From Saltatorellus ferox (GTDB lineage Bacteria > Planctomycetota > UBA1135 > GCA-002686595): a stretch of 64,000 nucleotides of DNA. The stretch covers positions 4,655,524 through 4,719,523 of the forward strand of contig CP036434.1 of assembly GCA_007751475.1 (NCBI GenBank), written 5' to 3'. The position numbers and the translations under genes were made by a program. The notes under the pieces are model-generated. The model saw only the letters and a list, made by a program, of their open reading frames with translations, did no database searches and was not told the origin of the DNA. Shown one piece after another: positions 1 to 10,180 of this stretch (position 1 is its first letter; every line of letters starts with the position of its first letter).

Positions 1-687
1 GGTCTCGCCGCGGACGACGCGCTCGAGGTTTCCCTCTTGGAACATATCGAACACGATCACGGGGATTCCATGGTCCCGGCACATGGACATGGCAGTTCCG
101 TCCATGACCTTGAGGTTCTTGACGATCGCCTCCTCGAAGCTGAGGCGCTCGTAGCGGGTCGCCGTCGGATCCTTCTTGGGGTCCGCCGAGTAGATGCCGT
201 CGACCTTCGTGGCCTTCAGGAGGACGCTGCAGCCCAGCTCGCTCGCACGGAGCGCTGCGGCGCTGTCCGTGGTGAAGAACGGGTTGCCGGTGCCAGCGCC
301 GAGGATCACGACGCGCCCGCGGCTGAGGTGGCGCTCGGCCCGTCGGCGCACGAACGGTTCAGCAACTTGGCGGATATCGAGGGCCGTCATGACGCGGGTC
401 TCGAGTCCCGCGCTCTCCAGAGCGTCGGACATGGCGAGCGCGTTGATCACGGTCCCCAGCATCCCCATGTAGTCGGCGTTCACACGGTGTCCGCCGAGCT
501 GGCTGAACTCCGCGCCCCGGAGGATGTTCCCGCCGCCCACCACCATGGCGACCTCAATGCCGAGCTCGACGACCCGCGCGACCTGGCGCGCTATTTTCTG
601 GACGGCGGGAGGATCGATACCGTGACCGGTGGCCGGGTCGCCCAGCGCTTCGCCGGACATCTTGAGCAGAATGCGTTGATATGGCAT
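1..687 (-). CDS. pyrH: UMP kinase, 3' end cut by window edge
   Basis: Phosphorylates UMP to UDP in the cytoplasm, using the amino-acid-kinase fold typical of bacterial PyrH. 229 codons are visible, close to the usual length of about 240, so only the last residues lie outside the window. The N-terminus MPYQRILLKMSGEAL is the family's first strand and phosphate-binding loop. VVGGGNILRG and the MGMLGTVINALAMSDALE region are typical PyrH landmarks, and ILGAGTGNPFFTTDSAAALRA is the classic family signature. The ATG at 687 is the only start that gives the complete first strand. It lies downstream of rpsB and tsf, the widespread bacterial order rpsB-tsf-pyrH. A hairpin terminator separates it from tsf, so pyrH may have its own promoter in the roughly 85-base gap. 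Confidence 0.96.
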   Translation of the reverse strand, partial: MPYQRILLKMSGEALGDPATGHGIDPPAVQKIARQVARVVELGIEVAMVVGGGNILRGAEFSQLGGHRVNADYMGMLGTVINALAMSDALESAGLETRVMTALDIRQVAEPFVRRRAERHLSRGRVVILGAGTGNPFFTTDSAAALRASELGCSVLLKATKVDGIYSADPKKDPTATRYERLSFEEAIVKNLKVMDGTAMSMCRDHGIPVIVFDMFQEGNLERVVRGET

Positions 688-772
688 AGGAGCAACGAGC
701 TTAGCCTCCATGGCCGCCTCGCCCCCACCGCACCGCCCAGAAAACCTGCCGTGGACGGTGGACCGGGATACG

Positions 773-804
773 AAAAAGCCCCCCACCTGAATCAGGCGGA
801 GGGC
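773..804 (-). terminator. Rho-independent terminator after tsf
   Basis: On the minus strand a 12-bp stem (positions 793-804 with 778-789, two G-U wobbles) closes a 3-base loop and is followed at once by five T residues (773-777). It begins 33 bases beyond the tsf stop codon, so it should end the rpsB-tsf transcript before pyrH. Confidence 0.8.
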
Positions 805-836
805 CTCTACCGGCGCTTCGAGCGCGAAACGCCGTA

Positions 837-1682
<846 letters not shown>

Positions 1683-1870
1683 GGTTGATTGACCCCGACG
1701 TGCAGGGCTTCCGGTTCGTGTCTCTAGGGGTGTCGTGCGAAGGCGCCGGACGACGCGAAAGCGTGCGGGGCGCGATGGGTGTTGGAAATGGTCGCGTCCG
1801 ACAAGGCGTCGGGCTGGATCGGCTCAGTGGCGTCTCGAGCTCGGCGCGTTGGCGGACGCTGTTGCGATCT

Positions 1871-1926
1871 CCGAAGGAAACCCCGAAGGGAACCCCGATA
1901 GGAAGTTCCGTGGGATCGCCCTTCGG
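1871..1926 (-). promoter_or_regulatory. Repeat-bearing hairpin in the rpsB-tsf spacer
   Basis: Directly after the rpsB stop codon, 1919-1926 (minus-strand CCGAAGGG) can pair with 1883-1890. Positions 1871-1877 offer a second, almost identical partner. The two partner arms belong to a short near-tandem repeat (minus-strand GGGGTTCCCTTCGG-like). The arrangement could be an attenuator, a processing site or a weak terminator with alternative pairings. There is no T-run. Function is inferred only from the pairing. Confidence 0.3.
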
Positions 1927-1927
1927 A

Positions 1928-2836
1928 TCAGGCGCCGGGCGCGGCGTCGGGAGCCGGGCCCGAGGGCGAGCCGGGGGCGGCGTCGACCGTGGCGGCGGCG
2001 TCGGGCTTGGACTCGACCGACGGCATCGGAGCCGAGGCGCCGCGCTCGGGGAGCACGTTGCCCGTCGTCGGACGGACGTCGTCGCCGGGGATCGTGTGCT
2101 GGCTCTCGTCGCTGCGCTGGGCAGCACCGACGGCCTTGAGGCTATCGGTGTGCTGGTGGTGTCCGGCTTCCACCGAGTCCACGAGCTCTTCGATGAGCAG
2201 GCGCACCGACTTCAGCGCGTCGTCGTTGCCCGGGATCACGATGTCGACGTCGTTCGGGTCGCAGTCCGTATCGAGAAGGCCGATGACGACGATGCCCATC
2301 TTGCGGGCCTCGCGGACGGCGATGCCTTCACGGGACGGGTCGACGATGACCATGGCGCCCGGCATCTTGTCCATCTCGCGGATGCCGCCGAGGTTACGGT
2401 CGATCTTCTTGAGCTCGCGGTTGATCTGCGCGACCTCTTTCTTCGTGAGCTTCTGGGCTTCGATGGCCTTCTCGTCGATGGCCTCGAGCTGGACGAGGCG
2501 CTTCAGGCGGCTGCGGATGACGCTGAAGTTCGTCAGCGTTCCACCGATCCAGCGCTCGGTCACGATCGGCATACCGGTGCGCTGACCCGCGTCCTGGATC
2601 ACGCCCTTGACCTGGCGCTTGGTGCCGACCCAGAGGACCGTCTGGCCCTCGGCAGCGATGCGGAAGAGGAGGTTCTGTGCGCGGAGGAGGCCCTTGACGG
2701 TCTCGCGGAGGTCGATCACGTGGATCATCCCGCGGCGGCCGTGGATGTAAGGGGCCATTTTCGGATTCCACCGCGACACGCGGCATCCAAAGTGCACGCC
2801 AGCTTCAATGAGCTTCTGTGCGTCGATGTTACTCAT
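1928..2836 (-). CDS. rpsB: 30S ribosomal protein S2 with long C-terminal tail
   Basis: Structural protein of the small ribosomal subunit. 302 residues from the ATG at 2836. That start is chosen because MSNIDAQKLIEAGVHFGC is the standard S2 beginning; upstream in-frame codons encode non-conserved sequence. Landmarks are the RWNPKMAPYIHGRRGMIHVIDL segment, the WVGTKRQ segment and RWIGGTLTNF. PGAMVIVDPSREGIAVREA and GLLDTDCDPNDVDIVIPGNDDA complete the fold. About 80 residues follow the conserved domain, rich in Ala, Pro, Ser and Asp. Such a low-complexity acidic tail is unusual in length and probably disordered. First gene of the rpsB-tsf unit. Confidence 0.96.
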   Translation of the reverse strand: MSNIDAQKLIEAGVHFGCRVSRWNPKMAPYIHGRRGMIHVIDLRETVKGLLRAQNLLFRIAAEGQTVLWVGTKRQVKGVIQDAGQRTGMPIVTERWIGGTLTNFSVIRSRLKRLVQLEAIDEKAIEAQKLTKKEVAQINRELKKIDRNLGGIREMDKMPGAMVIVDPSREGIAVREARKMGIVVIGLLDTDCDPNDVDIVIPGNDDALKSVRLLIEELVDSVEAGHHQHTDSLKAVGAAQRSDESQHTIPGDDVRPTTGNVLPERGASAPMPSVESKPDAAATVDAAPGSPSGPAPDAAPGA

Positions 2837-3055
2837 GGTGTTGTAGGAACGAGAAGTGATGGAGAATCCATCGATTCCAGCGTCGAACGCGCCTCCCAAA
2901 GCGGAGGCACTTCCGGCTGGAAATGAGGCGAAGAGTCTACGTAAGGGGGCCCAGAAGTCCACTAAATGGGCAAGATTGAGAAGGTTTCGGGTTACGGCCG
3001 ATTCCTGGGCCCTGCGGATGGCAGCCCGGGCATGGGCTTGGGCTATCTTCCGGGT

Positions 3056-4333
3056 ATGTCCGCACGCCCTCGCCGTCTGCGCCCGATGCGCCTTCTGATC
3101 GCTGATCTGCCGACCGCGTCCGTGGGCCCTGCTGGCACCTTCGACGGGGAGCCCATCGGCTCTCCTCCATCGGCGGATTCGGGCCGCTCCCGGAGCCCCT
3201 CACCCGAACTCGCGCGGGTTTTCCGGCCGCTGGAGGCCCTCGGCGTCGAACTCGTGGTCACCGAGACGGCCCAGGCGACCGAGGATGCCCTCCAGAGCAA
3301 GCCCTTCGACATTCTGGTGATCGACGCCAGGGCGTTCGGCAAGGGAGCCGCGCGCCCCTGGGACCGGAGGGCCCGGAGCGGGGCCCGGAAGAATGGCGCG
3401 ATCCCGATCCTCCTCGTCGCCGATCCAGACGACCCGATCCCGGCCGTTGTCGCGGGCCGCGCTCTGCGGGGCAGCCAGTGGGATCTCGTCCACCGGGACG
3501 CCCCGCCCGAGGAGCTTCTGCTGCGGACGGAGCGGATCATGGACCAGGTGCAGCTCCTGGACGATCTGGAGAGAGCCCGCTATCACGCCTCCCACGACGA
3601 CCGGACCGGGCTCCTGCGCCCCCTGCGCTTCGACGCTCGACTGCGCGAGCACTTCTCCGCCGCCCAGCGTCACCGCCTGGAGCTGGCCCTCGTCCTCGTC
3701 GATCTCGACCGCTTCGGCGAGGTCAACAAGGCCTACGACCACACGGTCGGCGACGAGCTGATCGCGCGCGCGGGCAGCGTGATTCGCATGAGCCTCCGGA
3801 CGGAGGACGTGGGCGCCCGAATCGGCGGCGACGAGTTCGCGCTGATCCTGCCCTACACCCAGCGCGTCGACGCCGCCCGCGTGGTGACGCGCCTGGCGGG
3901 CCGCTTCCGCGCGCTCTCAGGTCCCCCACCGCAGCGCTACCATGGCCGCAGCGACGAAGGCCAAGAGGACCTGCTCGCGCGCTCGAGCGGTGGATCGATC
4001 GCCGTCTCCGCGAGCATCGGATTCGAGACCTTCGACGGCACGGACCTGCGCTCCCCCGAGGAGCTGCGCCAGCGCGCCGAACGTGCTTTGCGCTCCGCGA
4101 AGGAGCGCGGTGGCAACCAGGGCATCTACTACCGGAGCCTCGAAGAGGAAGAAGAGTGGGCGCCGAAGATCCTCCATCCGCAGCCCCCACCGGCCCCTCT
4201 GACCTACACCGCCTCGCTCGGGAACTTTCCCGTTTCGGGCGACGCGCGCCTCTTCCGTTCTGAGGATCTGAAAGGCGGCGAGCCCAAGCGCTCGGATCAC
4301 GAGGACGAGCGCCTCGACGCCTTCGACGATTGA
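3056..4333 (+). CDS. Diguanylate cyclase with degenerate receiver-like N-terminus
   Basis: Predicted to make cyclic di-GMP from two GTP. 425 residues from the ATG at 3056; an ATG at 3086 starts just before the first strand MRLLIADLP and is equally possible. Residues 11-160 resemble a response-regulator receiver: a hydrophobic strand ending in D90 (FDILVIDAR) matches the phospho-acceptor strand. The acidic pair and conserved lysine are not evident, and two long Pro/Ser/Arg-rich insertions interrupt the fold, so it may be a pseudo-receiver. Residues 175-380 are a full GGDEF domain: DLDRFGEVNKAYDH, intact GGDEF at 257-261, and RTED at 248-251 five residues upstream, the product-inhibition I-site. 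The C-terminus is an acidic tail. It overlaps the longest reading of the next gene by four bases. Confidence 0.88.
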   Translation: MSARPRRLRPMRLLIADLPTASVGPAGTFDGEPIGSPPSADSGRSRSPSPELARVFRPLEALGVELVVTETAQATEDALQSKPFDILVIDARAFGKGAARPWDRRARSGARKNGAIPILLVADPDDPIPAVVAGRALRGSQWDLVHRDAPPEELLLRTERIMDQVQLLDDLERARYHASHDDRTGLLRPLRFDARLREHFSAAQRHRLELALVLVDLDRFGEVNKAYDHTVGDELIARAGSVIRMSLRTEDVGARIGGDEFALILPYTQRVDAARVVTRLAGRFRALSGPPPQRYHGRSDEGQEDLLARSSGGSIAVSASIGFETFDGTDLRSPEELRQRAERALRSAKERGGNQGIYYRSLEEEEEWAPKILHPQPPPAPLTYTASLGNFPVSGDARLFRSEDLKGGEPKRSDHEDERLDAFDD

Positions 4334-4410
4334 TCTCGAGCCGACGCGAGCGGCTCGAACGTCCAGGTCACCTGGCCCGGAAGCGTAACCGTCCTGTCCC
4401 TCGGGGCTAC

Positions 4411-7185
4411 ATGGACGCACGCCGCCCCATGCGCTCCTCTCCCCAAAACCGCGCCCCGCTCGTTTTGCTGGCCCTCGGCCTCCTGGGAGCGGCGTTCCTC
4501 CTTGCAGAGACGGAGGAGACGGAGACACTCGACCTGAGCTCCCTGGCGACCGAAACGGCCACGGACCCCGATATCGAGGGCGTCGGCGCCGCCGCGGCGG
4601 GAGCGACGGGAGACAGGGTGTCACTCATTCCCGAGCCGGATCAGAACGCCCACGGAAGCGTCGCCCCGACCGCCCTGGAAACGCCGATCGAAACGCTCGG
4701 AGTGCTGCGCGGTCGCGTCCTCTCGGCGTCGAGCGATGGACGGCCTTCCTCCCCCATCGCAGGCGCGCAGCTTCTGTATCAGCCGCTGAACCCGAGCTAC
4801 ATCGGTACCGACGAGCGAGCGACTTCGGTACTCTCCACCGAGGAGGGTCGCTTCGAACTGCCCGTGCAGATCTCCGGCACGAATCCACTGACCGTGACGG
4901 CTCAGGGCTTCGTTCCGTTCCTCACCGAGGCCGGGCCGGTCGACGCAGACACGGACCTTGGCGATATCTTCCTGGCAGAAGCGATCACCCTCGAGGGCCG
5001 CGTCGTAGACCTCCGTGGGCGTGGCATCGAGGGGGCGAGGATCCTCTCCGTCGATTCGTGCGCCGACGACCTTTCCCCCTATCGCTGGGATGTCCTGGAG
5101 CATGTGCTCGCCGTGACAGGAGAGAACGGCACGTTTCGAGTCCCGGCCACCGCGCGGATCGGTCAGGAGCCCCGATGGACTCTCAATGCCCTCCACGACG
5201 ACTATCGGCCTGCCTTCCTGCAGGGAACCGTCGTATCGACCTCGTGTGAGCAGCCGCCGGTGACGATCGTGATGGAGAACGGCGCTTCGATCGCTGGAGT
5301 CGTCACGGGATGGACGGACGCGGAGCCGAGGGCCTCGGGTCCGATGGTGGTGTCGGTCGCTCCCCGGATGCTGATGGACGAGATCCAGGATCGATGGGAG
5401 GACGACTGGTTCGCGCGCAGAGTCCCGCTCCGGCCCGACGGCACCTTCGTGGTGCGCGGTCTGCGACGGGGAGAAACGCTGCTGCTTTCGCTCTGGACGG
5501 GGGGTCCGGAGAAGTCCGTTTTCACGTACCGGCGTAGCGACTGGGTCATCGGCACGGCGGAGGATCCTCCGCTGAACTCGCCCGGGCTGGAACTGGCGTA
5601 CGTGCCTCCCGTACGGATTCGCGCGAGATTCGTCGACGACGCGGGGCGCGCCGTCGAACGGCTCGCGATCGACGCGGATCCGAGCAGCCTCATCATGGCC
5701 GGGACGGAGCCTCGCCTCTGGATGCAGATGGCGTCCTTCCCGGACGGAATCGTCGAGTGGGTGTGCCACGCCGGCGAACTGGAGGAAGAGAACCTCTTCT
5801 ACGCCTCCGTCGAGGACGAAGAGGGTCGAACGGAACGGTCCTGGGAAGGGAAGATGCCAGGGCTGGCGGCCGGGGCCTCGTTCGATTTCGGCGAGGTGCA
5901 GCTGTCCGTACCCGAGCCCGAGCCGCCCGCCGAGCCGGTGCCAACCCGCACCATCGAGATCTTCGCGATGGACCGGCATGGGCAGCCGCTGCCTCGCGCC
6001 GTGATCGAGCGCGCTGCTGCCAGCGATCCGTCGAAGTGGCTCGAATCCACGCGAAGTGACGCTTCGGGCCGAGCCTCCTTCGAGGTGCCGCCGGACCAGG
6101 CCTCTCTCGTTCGCTTCCGCGTGCATGAACTCCGCGAATGGCTCTGCCCCGCTCTTCGCTACCGGGCTCCATGGGCGATCGACTCCATGGTTCCCTGGAC
6201 GCTCGTTCCGCAGGGCAGGGAGTCGGTGACCCTAAGACTGGAGTCACCGGAGACGGCGGAGGTGCGCGTGCTCGTCACCTACGGTGGCCAGCCGCTCCCC
6301 GGCGCGTCTCTCGTCCTCCAGTGGAGTCCCCCCGAGGCCGACCTCCAACCCACCCCTGGCTACCCCCCTGACCGCATACCGCGCGAGGCGACTCCGAAGG
6401 GGCGGCGGACGGACGGAGCCGGTCGATGGACCGCAGACGCCCTGGTCCCAGGGGACTGGACCGCGTTCGTCTATCACCCCCGTCTCCGGATGCCGGAACT
6501 CTTCCGGTTCACTCTGCTCCGCGGTGAGAACGAGATCGAATTCGCACGCAGCCAGACCGCGCTGAAAGGACGAGTCGTCGACGACCACGGAGCGCCCGTG
6601 CCCGGCGCGGCGGTGCGCGCCGACTTTGCGGATAGGCCGCCCGTGCTGCCGATCCACGAGCGGGACAACCACCGGATGGTCGGGCGCCCTGGCGGCGACA
6701 AGGAGGACCTCGTACTCCGGGACATCCGGTACATCCGGGCCGATGCTTCGGGATCCTTTCGACTTGAGGGGGTGGAGCCCGGAGTCGAGCTGCGCGCGCT
6801 CGCGATGGCGCCTGGCTTCGTGATCGCCGCGTCCGAACCGGTGGTGGTCGAAGCTGACCGAACGATCGATCTCGGCGACCTGAGAATGAAGCGCGCAGGC
6901 CGCCTGCAGGTGTGGCTGCCAACGGGAATGGAGGGCGATATCGACCTGCAGCAGATCGCGGAACAAGGTCCCGACGCGGAGACCGAAGTTCAGACGTTCC
7001 CTTACCAACGCTGGTCCTCGATCTTCGATGCCGAGGTGGTAGAAGGACTCGAGCCTGGTGATTGGAGCGTCAAGGTCAGCTACCGCCACAGCCTCTCGTC
7101 GTACGAAGACTCCAGCTACACCCAACACGCGGAGACGATCCGCGTTGGCGCGGGAAAGACGCTTCTCATCGACCTGCGCCAGTAG
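4411..7185 (+). CDS. Membrane-anchored carboxypeptidase-regulatory-like repeat protein, copy A
   Basis: No enzymatic function recognised. 924 residues from the ATG at 4411; ATG 4429 is an alternative. An Arg-rich N-terminus precedes one hydrophobic helix at about residues 16-33 (LVLLALGLLGAAFLLA). An acidic Ala/Glu linker follows, then a long extracytoplasmic region of beta-sandwich repeats of the CarboxypepD_reg type. The clearest units are VLRGRVLSA...PIAGAQL with DEGxFELP-like strands near residue 95, LEGRVVDLRGRGIEGARI near 195, and LKGRVVDDHGAPVPGAAV near 720. Such domains usually act as structural or ligand-binding modules at the cell surface. It is followed five bases after its stop by a full-length paralogue, so the two are very probably co-transcribed. 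Confidence 0.75.
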   Translation: MDARRPMRSSPQNRAPLVLLALGLLGAAFLLAETEETETLDLSSLATETATDPDIEGVGAAAAGATGDRVSLIPEPDQNAHGSVAPTALETPIETLGVLRGRVLSASSDGRPSSPIAGAQLLYQPLNPSYIGTDERATSVLSTEEGRFELPVQISGTNPLTVTAQGFVPFLTEAGPVDADTDLGDIFLAEAITLEGRVVDLRGRGIEGARILSVDSCADDLSPYRWDVLEHVLAVTGENGTFRVPATARIGQEPRWTLNALHDDYRPAFLQGTVVSTSCEQPPVTIVMENGASIAGVVTGWTDAEPRASGPMVVSVAPRMLMDEIQDRWEDDWFARRVPLRPDGTFVVRGLRRGETLLLSLWTGGPEKSVFTYRRSDWVIGTAEDPPLNSPGLELAYVPPVRIRARFVDDAGRAVERLAIDADPSSLIMAGTEPRLWMQMASFPDGIVEWVCHAGELEEENLFYASVEDEEGRTERSWEGKMPGLAAGASFDFGEVQLSVPEPEPPAEPVPTRTIEIFAMDRHGQPLPRAVIERAAASDPSKWLESTRSDASGRASFEVPPDQASLVRFRVHELREWLCPALRYRAPWAIDSMVPWTLVPQGRESVTLRLESPETAEVRVLVTYGGQPLPGASLVLQWSPPEADLQPTPGYPPDRIPREATPKGRRTDGAGRWTADALVPGDWTAFVYHPRLRMPELFRFTLLRGENEIEFARSQTALKGRVVDDHGAPVPGAAVRADFADRPPVLPIHERDNHRMVGRPGGDKEDLVLRDIRYIRADASGSFRLEGVEPGVELRALAMAPGFVIAASEPVVVEADRTIDLGDLRMKRAGRLQVWLPTGMEGDIDLQQIAEQGPDAETEVQTFPYQRWSSIFDAEVVEGLEPGDWSVKVSYRHSLSSYEDSSYTQHAETIRVGAGKTLLIDLRQ

Positions 7186-7190
7186 TTTCC

Positions 7191-9941
7191 ATGCGATCCA
7201 CCCTCGAAAGACGCTGGCTCTTCGGCCTTGTGGCCCTCTGTCTCCTGGCGTCGCTGCTCTACTGGCGGGCGACGACGGAACCGCGAGAGATCCGAAGGGT
7301 CGAGCAGAGCATCACGACGGCGCCCGCCGCCGAACCCGCGCTGATCCAATCCTCGGAGACCGGCGCGACCGAGCGCAGGCTTCCCCTCACCGTCCGCCCC
7401 GACGAGGCCGCCGCGCCTGATCCGCGAAACGCTCCCATCGCAGTCCTGCGCGGCCGCGTCGTCTCGGCGCCCGGGATCGGCCGTACCTCTGCCCCCGTCG
7501 CTGGCGCGGAGCTTCGCCACGAAACGCGTCAGCCGATGTACCTGACGCACGGCGAGCGCCCGACTTCGACCACGTCCGCCGAGGATGGCCGCTTCGAGCT
7601 GCCCCTCCGGATCGGCGGGCGCAACCCGCTGACGATCTCCGCCCAGGGCTTCGTTTCGCATCGCATCACGGTCGATCCGGTCGCTGATGCGCGCGAAGGC
7701 TACCTGGACCTCGGCGATGTGGTGCTGGCGGAAGCGATCATGGTCTCGGGTCATGTCGTCGACCTCCGCGGTCAAGCCATCGCGAGCGCCAGGATCCTGT
7801 TCGTCGATCCCTGCGAGGACGACGTTCGAGGCGACCGTTCGGGGATCCTCGACAAGGTGCTCGCCGTCACGGGGCAGGACGGCGGGTTCCGAGTCCCTGT
7901 CTGCCCGTCGATCGGCACGCAGTCGAGCTGGACCCTGACCTCGCTTCACGACGACTTTCGCCCCGCGTACCACCACGGCGTCGTCGCGCAAGGTTCGGGG
8001 GAGCAGCGTCCCATCACGATCGTGATGGACGACGGGGCGTCGATCGCAGGCCGCGTCATCGGACTCTCCAGGCAGGAACTCCAGCACGCAGGGCCGCTGG
8101 CGGTCGCCGTGGCTCCCCGCATCCTGCTGGGCAGCCTGCAGGACGACTGGGAGTACGACCCGTCTGCCCGGCGTGTTCAGGTCCAGCCTGATGGCACCTT
8201 CCTCGTGGGAGGGCTACGGGCGGAGGAGACGGTCGCGCTGGCCGTGTGGACGGGCGGCATCGACAAGGCGTCCTTCACGGTGCGGCGAAGTGCATGGTGC
8301 CTCGGGACCGCCCTGCGGACTCCGTCGACGGACTCCGGAGTCGAGCTGCACTACCTCGAGCCGGCGAGCCTCCGAGCGCGCTTCGTGGATGAAGCGGGGC
8401 TCGCGGTGGAACGTCTCTCGGTCGACGCGAGCCTGAGCGCCATCGTCATGGCCGGAGACGAACCTCGGCCGCTGATGGAGATGGCGATCTTCCCGGATGG
8501 GATCGTCCAGTGGCTCTGTCGCGCCTCCGACATGGAGGAAGAGAACGGGCTGTGGGTGCATGCGGTGGACGAAGACGGCCAGGTAGCCCTCTCCTGGCAG
8601 GGCGCAGCTCCGAAGCTCGCGGCCGGGGTTTCCATCGATCTGGGCGACTTGACGCTCGTCCCACTGGACCGGGAAGCTCCCGATGACACTTCCCCGACCC
8701 GAACGATCGAAGTCCTCGCTCTCGATCGGCACGGCGAGCCGCTCCCCCACGCCCCCATCGAACTGGCCGGCGCCGCCGCCCCCTCGAAGCGACTTCGACT
8801 GAAGCGGAGTGACGCATCGGGGCGCGCCTCCTTCCAGGTGCCCGCGGAGGAGGGCTTCCTGGTTCGAGTGGACGTGGACCGCCGGCGCGAGTGGACGGCA
8901 CCGCTTCACCGCCATTCGAAAGCAGCGGAGGCCGCGGCGCCGTGGACCCCGGTTCCACCGGAGAGAGAGGATGCGGTTTTGACGCTGTCCTCACCCGGTA
9001 CAGCGGGAGCCCGAATGGCGGTTAGCTACGGAGGGCGCCCGCTCGCGGGCGCGGCCATCGTGCTCCAGTGGACACCCGCCAGCCCGACCGCCTTCTCGGT
9101 TCCGGGCTCCTCCGAGCCGCGTGTTCCCCGCCTCGCCACGCCGCACGGAGAGCGAACCGACGGGGCCGGAGCCTGGAGCTGCCACGCCATGATCCCCGGG
9201 GACTGGACGGCCTTCGTCGATCACCCACAGCTCCGCATGCCGGAGGTGTTCTCCTTCACTCTCGAGCCGGGGGACAACGAGATCGAACTCGCCCGCAGCC
9301 AGGCGGCGCTGGAGGGCCGCGTGGTCGATGCGGACGGCCTGCCCGTTCCCGGAGCGTCGGTGCGCGCGGACTTCGCGAACAGCTCGCCGCTGCTGGCGAT
9401 CCGTGAGCGCGACAAAGATCGGATGACCGCGCGCCCCGGCGGCAACAGGGAGGACCTGACGCTACGGGACATTCGGTACTGCCGAGCGGATTCCTCGGGA
9501 CGCTTTCGGCTGGAAGGCGTCGAGCCAGGCGTCGAGCTGCGGGCACTCGCCATGGCCCCCGGCTTCGTCATCGCGGTCTCGGAGCCCACGGTGGTCGACG
9601 GCGGCACGACGATCGATCTCGGCGAGCTGAGCATGGAGCGCGCTGGAAGCTTGCAGGTATCGCTACCGAGCGGCATGGAAGGCGAGATCCGCATGAGCCT
9701 CGTTCCCGATGGAGATCCTGCTGGAGATTCTGCTGGCGCGCCCACCGAGGACCTGGACGAACGCCGGTCGACCATCTTCGACGCGGAGCGAGTCGAAGGC
9801 CTTCAGCCCGGCCGCTGGACCGTGAAGGTGAGCTACCGCGCCTCTGGCTCGGCCTCGCCCGACAGCACCGAACACACGGAAGCGATCGACGTGCGGGCCG
9901 GTGAGACGAACGTCATCGACCTCCGACCGGCTGCCAGGTAA
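7191..9941 (+). CDS. Membrane-anchored carboxypeptidase-regulatory-like repeat protein, copy B
   Basis: Paralogue of the preceding gene along its whole length. 916 residues from the ATG at 7191, which gives MRSTLERRWLFGLVALCLLASLLYW, a short basic start followed by a membrane helix or uncleaved signal. The domain order matches copy A: VLRGRVVSA near residue 85, VSGHVVDLRGQAIASARI near 185, a shared FPDGIVQWLCRASDMEEEN segment near 450 and LEGRVVDADGLPVPGASV near 705. The final domain shares LEGVEPGVELRALAMAPGFVI with copy A almost unchanged. Function unknown; probably cell-surface. Divergence is spread along the length rather than clustered, pointing to an old tandem duplication kept under selection. 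Confidence 0.75.
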   Translation: MRSTLERRWLFGLVALCLLASLLYWRATTEPREIRRVEQSITTAPAAEPALIQSSETGATERRLPLTVRPDEAAAPDPRNAPIAVLRGRVVSAPGIGRTSAPVAGAELRHETRQPMYLTHGERPTSTTSAEDGRFELPLRIGGRNPLTISAQGFVSHRITVDPVADAREGYLDLGDVVLAEAIMVSGHVVDLRGQAIASARILFVDPCEDDVRGDRSGILDKVLAVTGQDGGFRVPVCPSIGTQSSWTLTSLHDDFRPAYHHGVVAQGSGEQRPITIVMDDGASIAGRVIGLSRQELQHAGPLAVAVAPRILLGSLQDDWEYDPSARRVQVQPDGTFLVGGLRAEETVALAVWTGGIDKASFTVRRSAWCLGTALRTPSTDSGVELHYLEPASLRARFVDEAGLAVERLSVDASLSAIVMAGDEPRPLMEMAIFPDGIVQWLCRASDMEEENGLWVHAVDEDGQVALSWQGAAPKLAAGVSIDLGDLTLVPLDREAPDDTSPTRTIEVLALDRHGEPLPHAPIELAGAAAPSKRLRLKRSDASGRASFQVPAEEGFLVRVDVDRRREWTAPLHRHSKAAEAAAPWTPVPPEREDAVLTLSSPGTAGARMAVSYGGRPLAGAAIVLQWTPASPTAFSVPGSSEPRVPRLATPHGERTDGAGAWSCHAMIPGDWTAFVDHPQLRMPEVFSFTLEPGDNEIELARSQAALEGRVVDADGLPVPGASVRADFANSSPLLAIRERDKDRMTARPGGNREDLTLRDIRYCRADSSGRFRLEGVEPGVELRALAMAPGFVIAVSEPTVVDGGTTIDLGELSMERAGSLQVSLPSGMEGEIRMSLVPDGDPAGDSAGAPTEDLDERRSTIFDAERVEGLQPGRWTVKVSYRASGSASPDSTEHTEAIDVRAGETNVIDLRPAAR

Positions 9942-10180
9942 GCGCCGCCTCCTCACGATCGGTGAACTCGAGCTGGGACGGGTACGCTCGACGCGCCTGA
10001 AGAGCCTGGCCTTCAAACAGGGCCAGCGGGGCCCCCTGGACCTCCTCGCGGCGCAAAGCCCATCGACTCGCTTCCGTAAACCTTGCTCTTTGGCGGAAAG
10101 TCACGGCGCTCTCGACGTACGGTAGTCCGACGGGATCGCCGTTGCGTCCCACTCCCAAGCCTCATCACGTCTCTCAGTCC

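Noticed and set aside
9942..10180. Terminator after the tandem repeat-protein pair
   Set aside because: A GC-rich inverted stretch near 10007-10035 is visible, but the stem is short and broken and no T-run follows; not strong enough to annotate.
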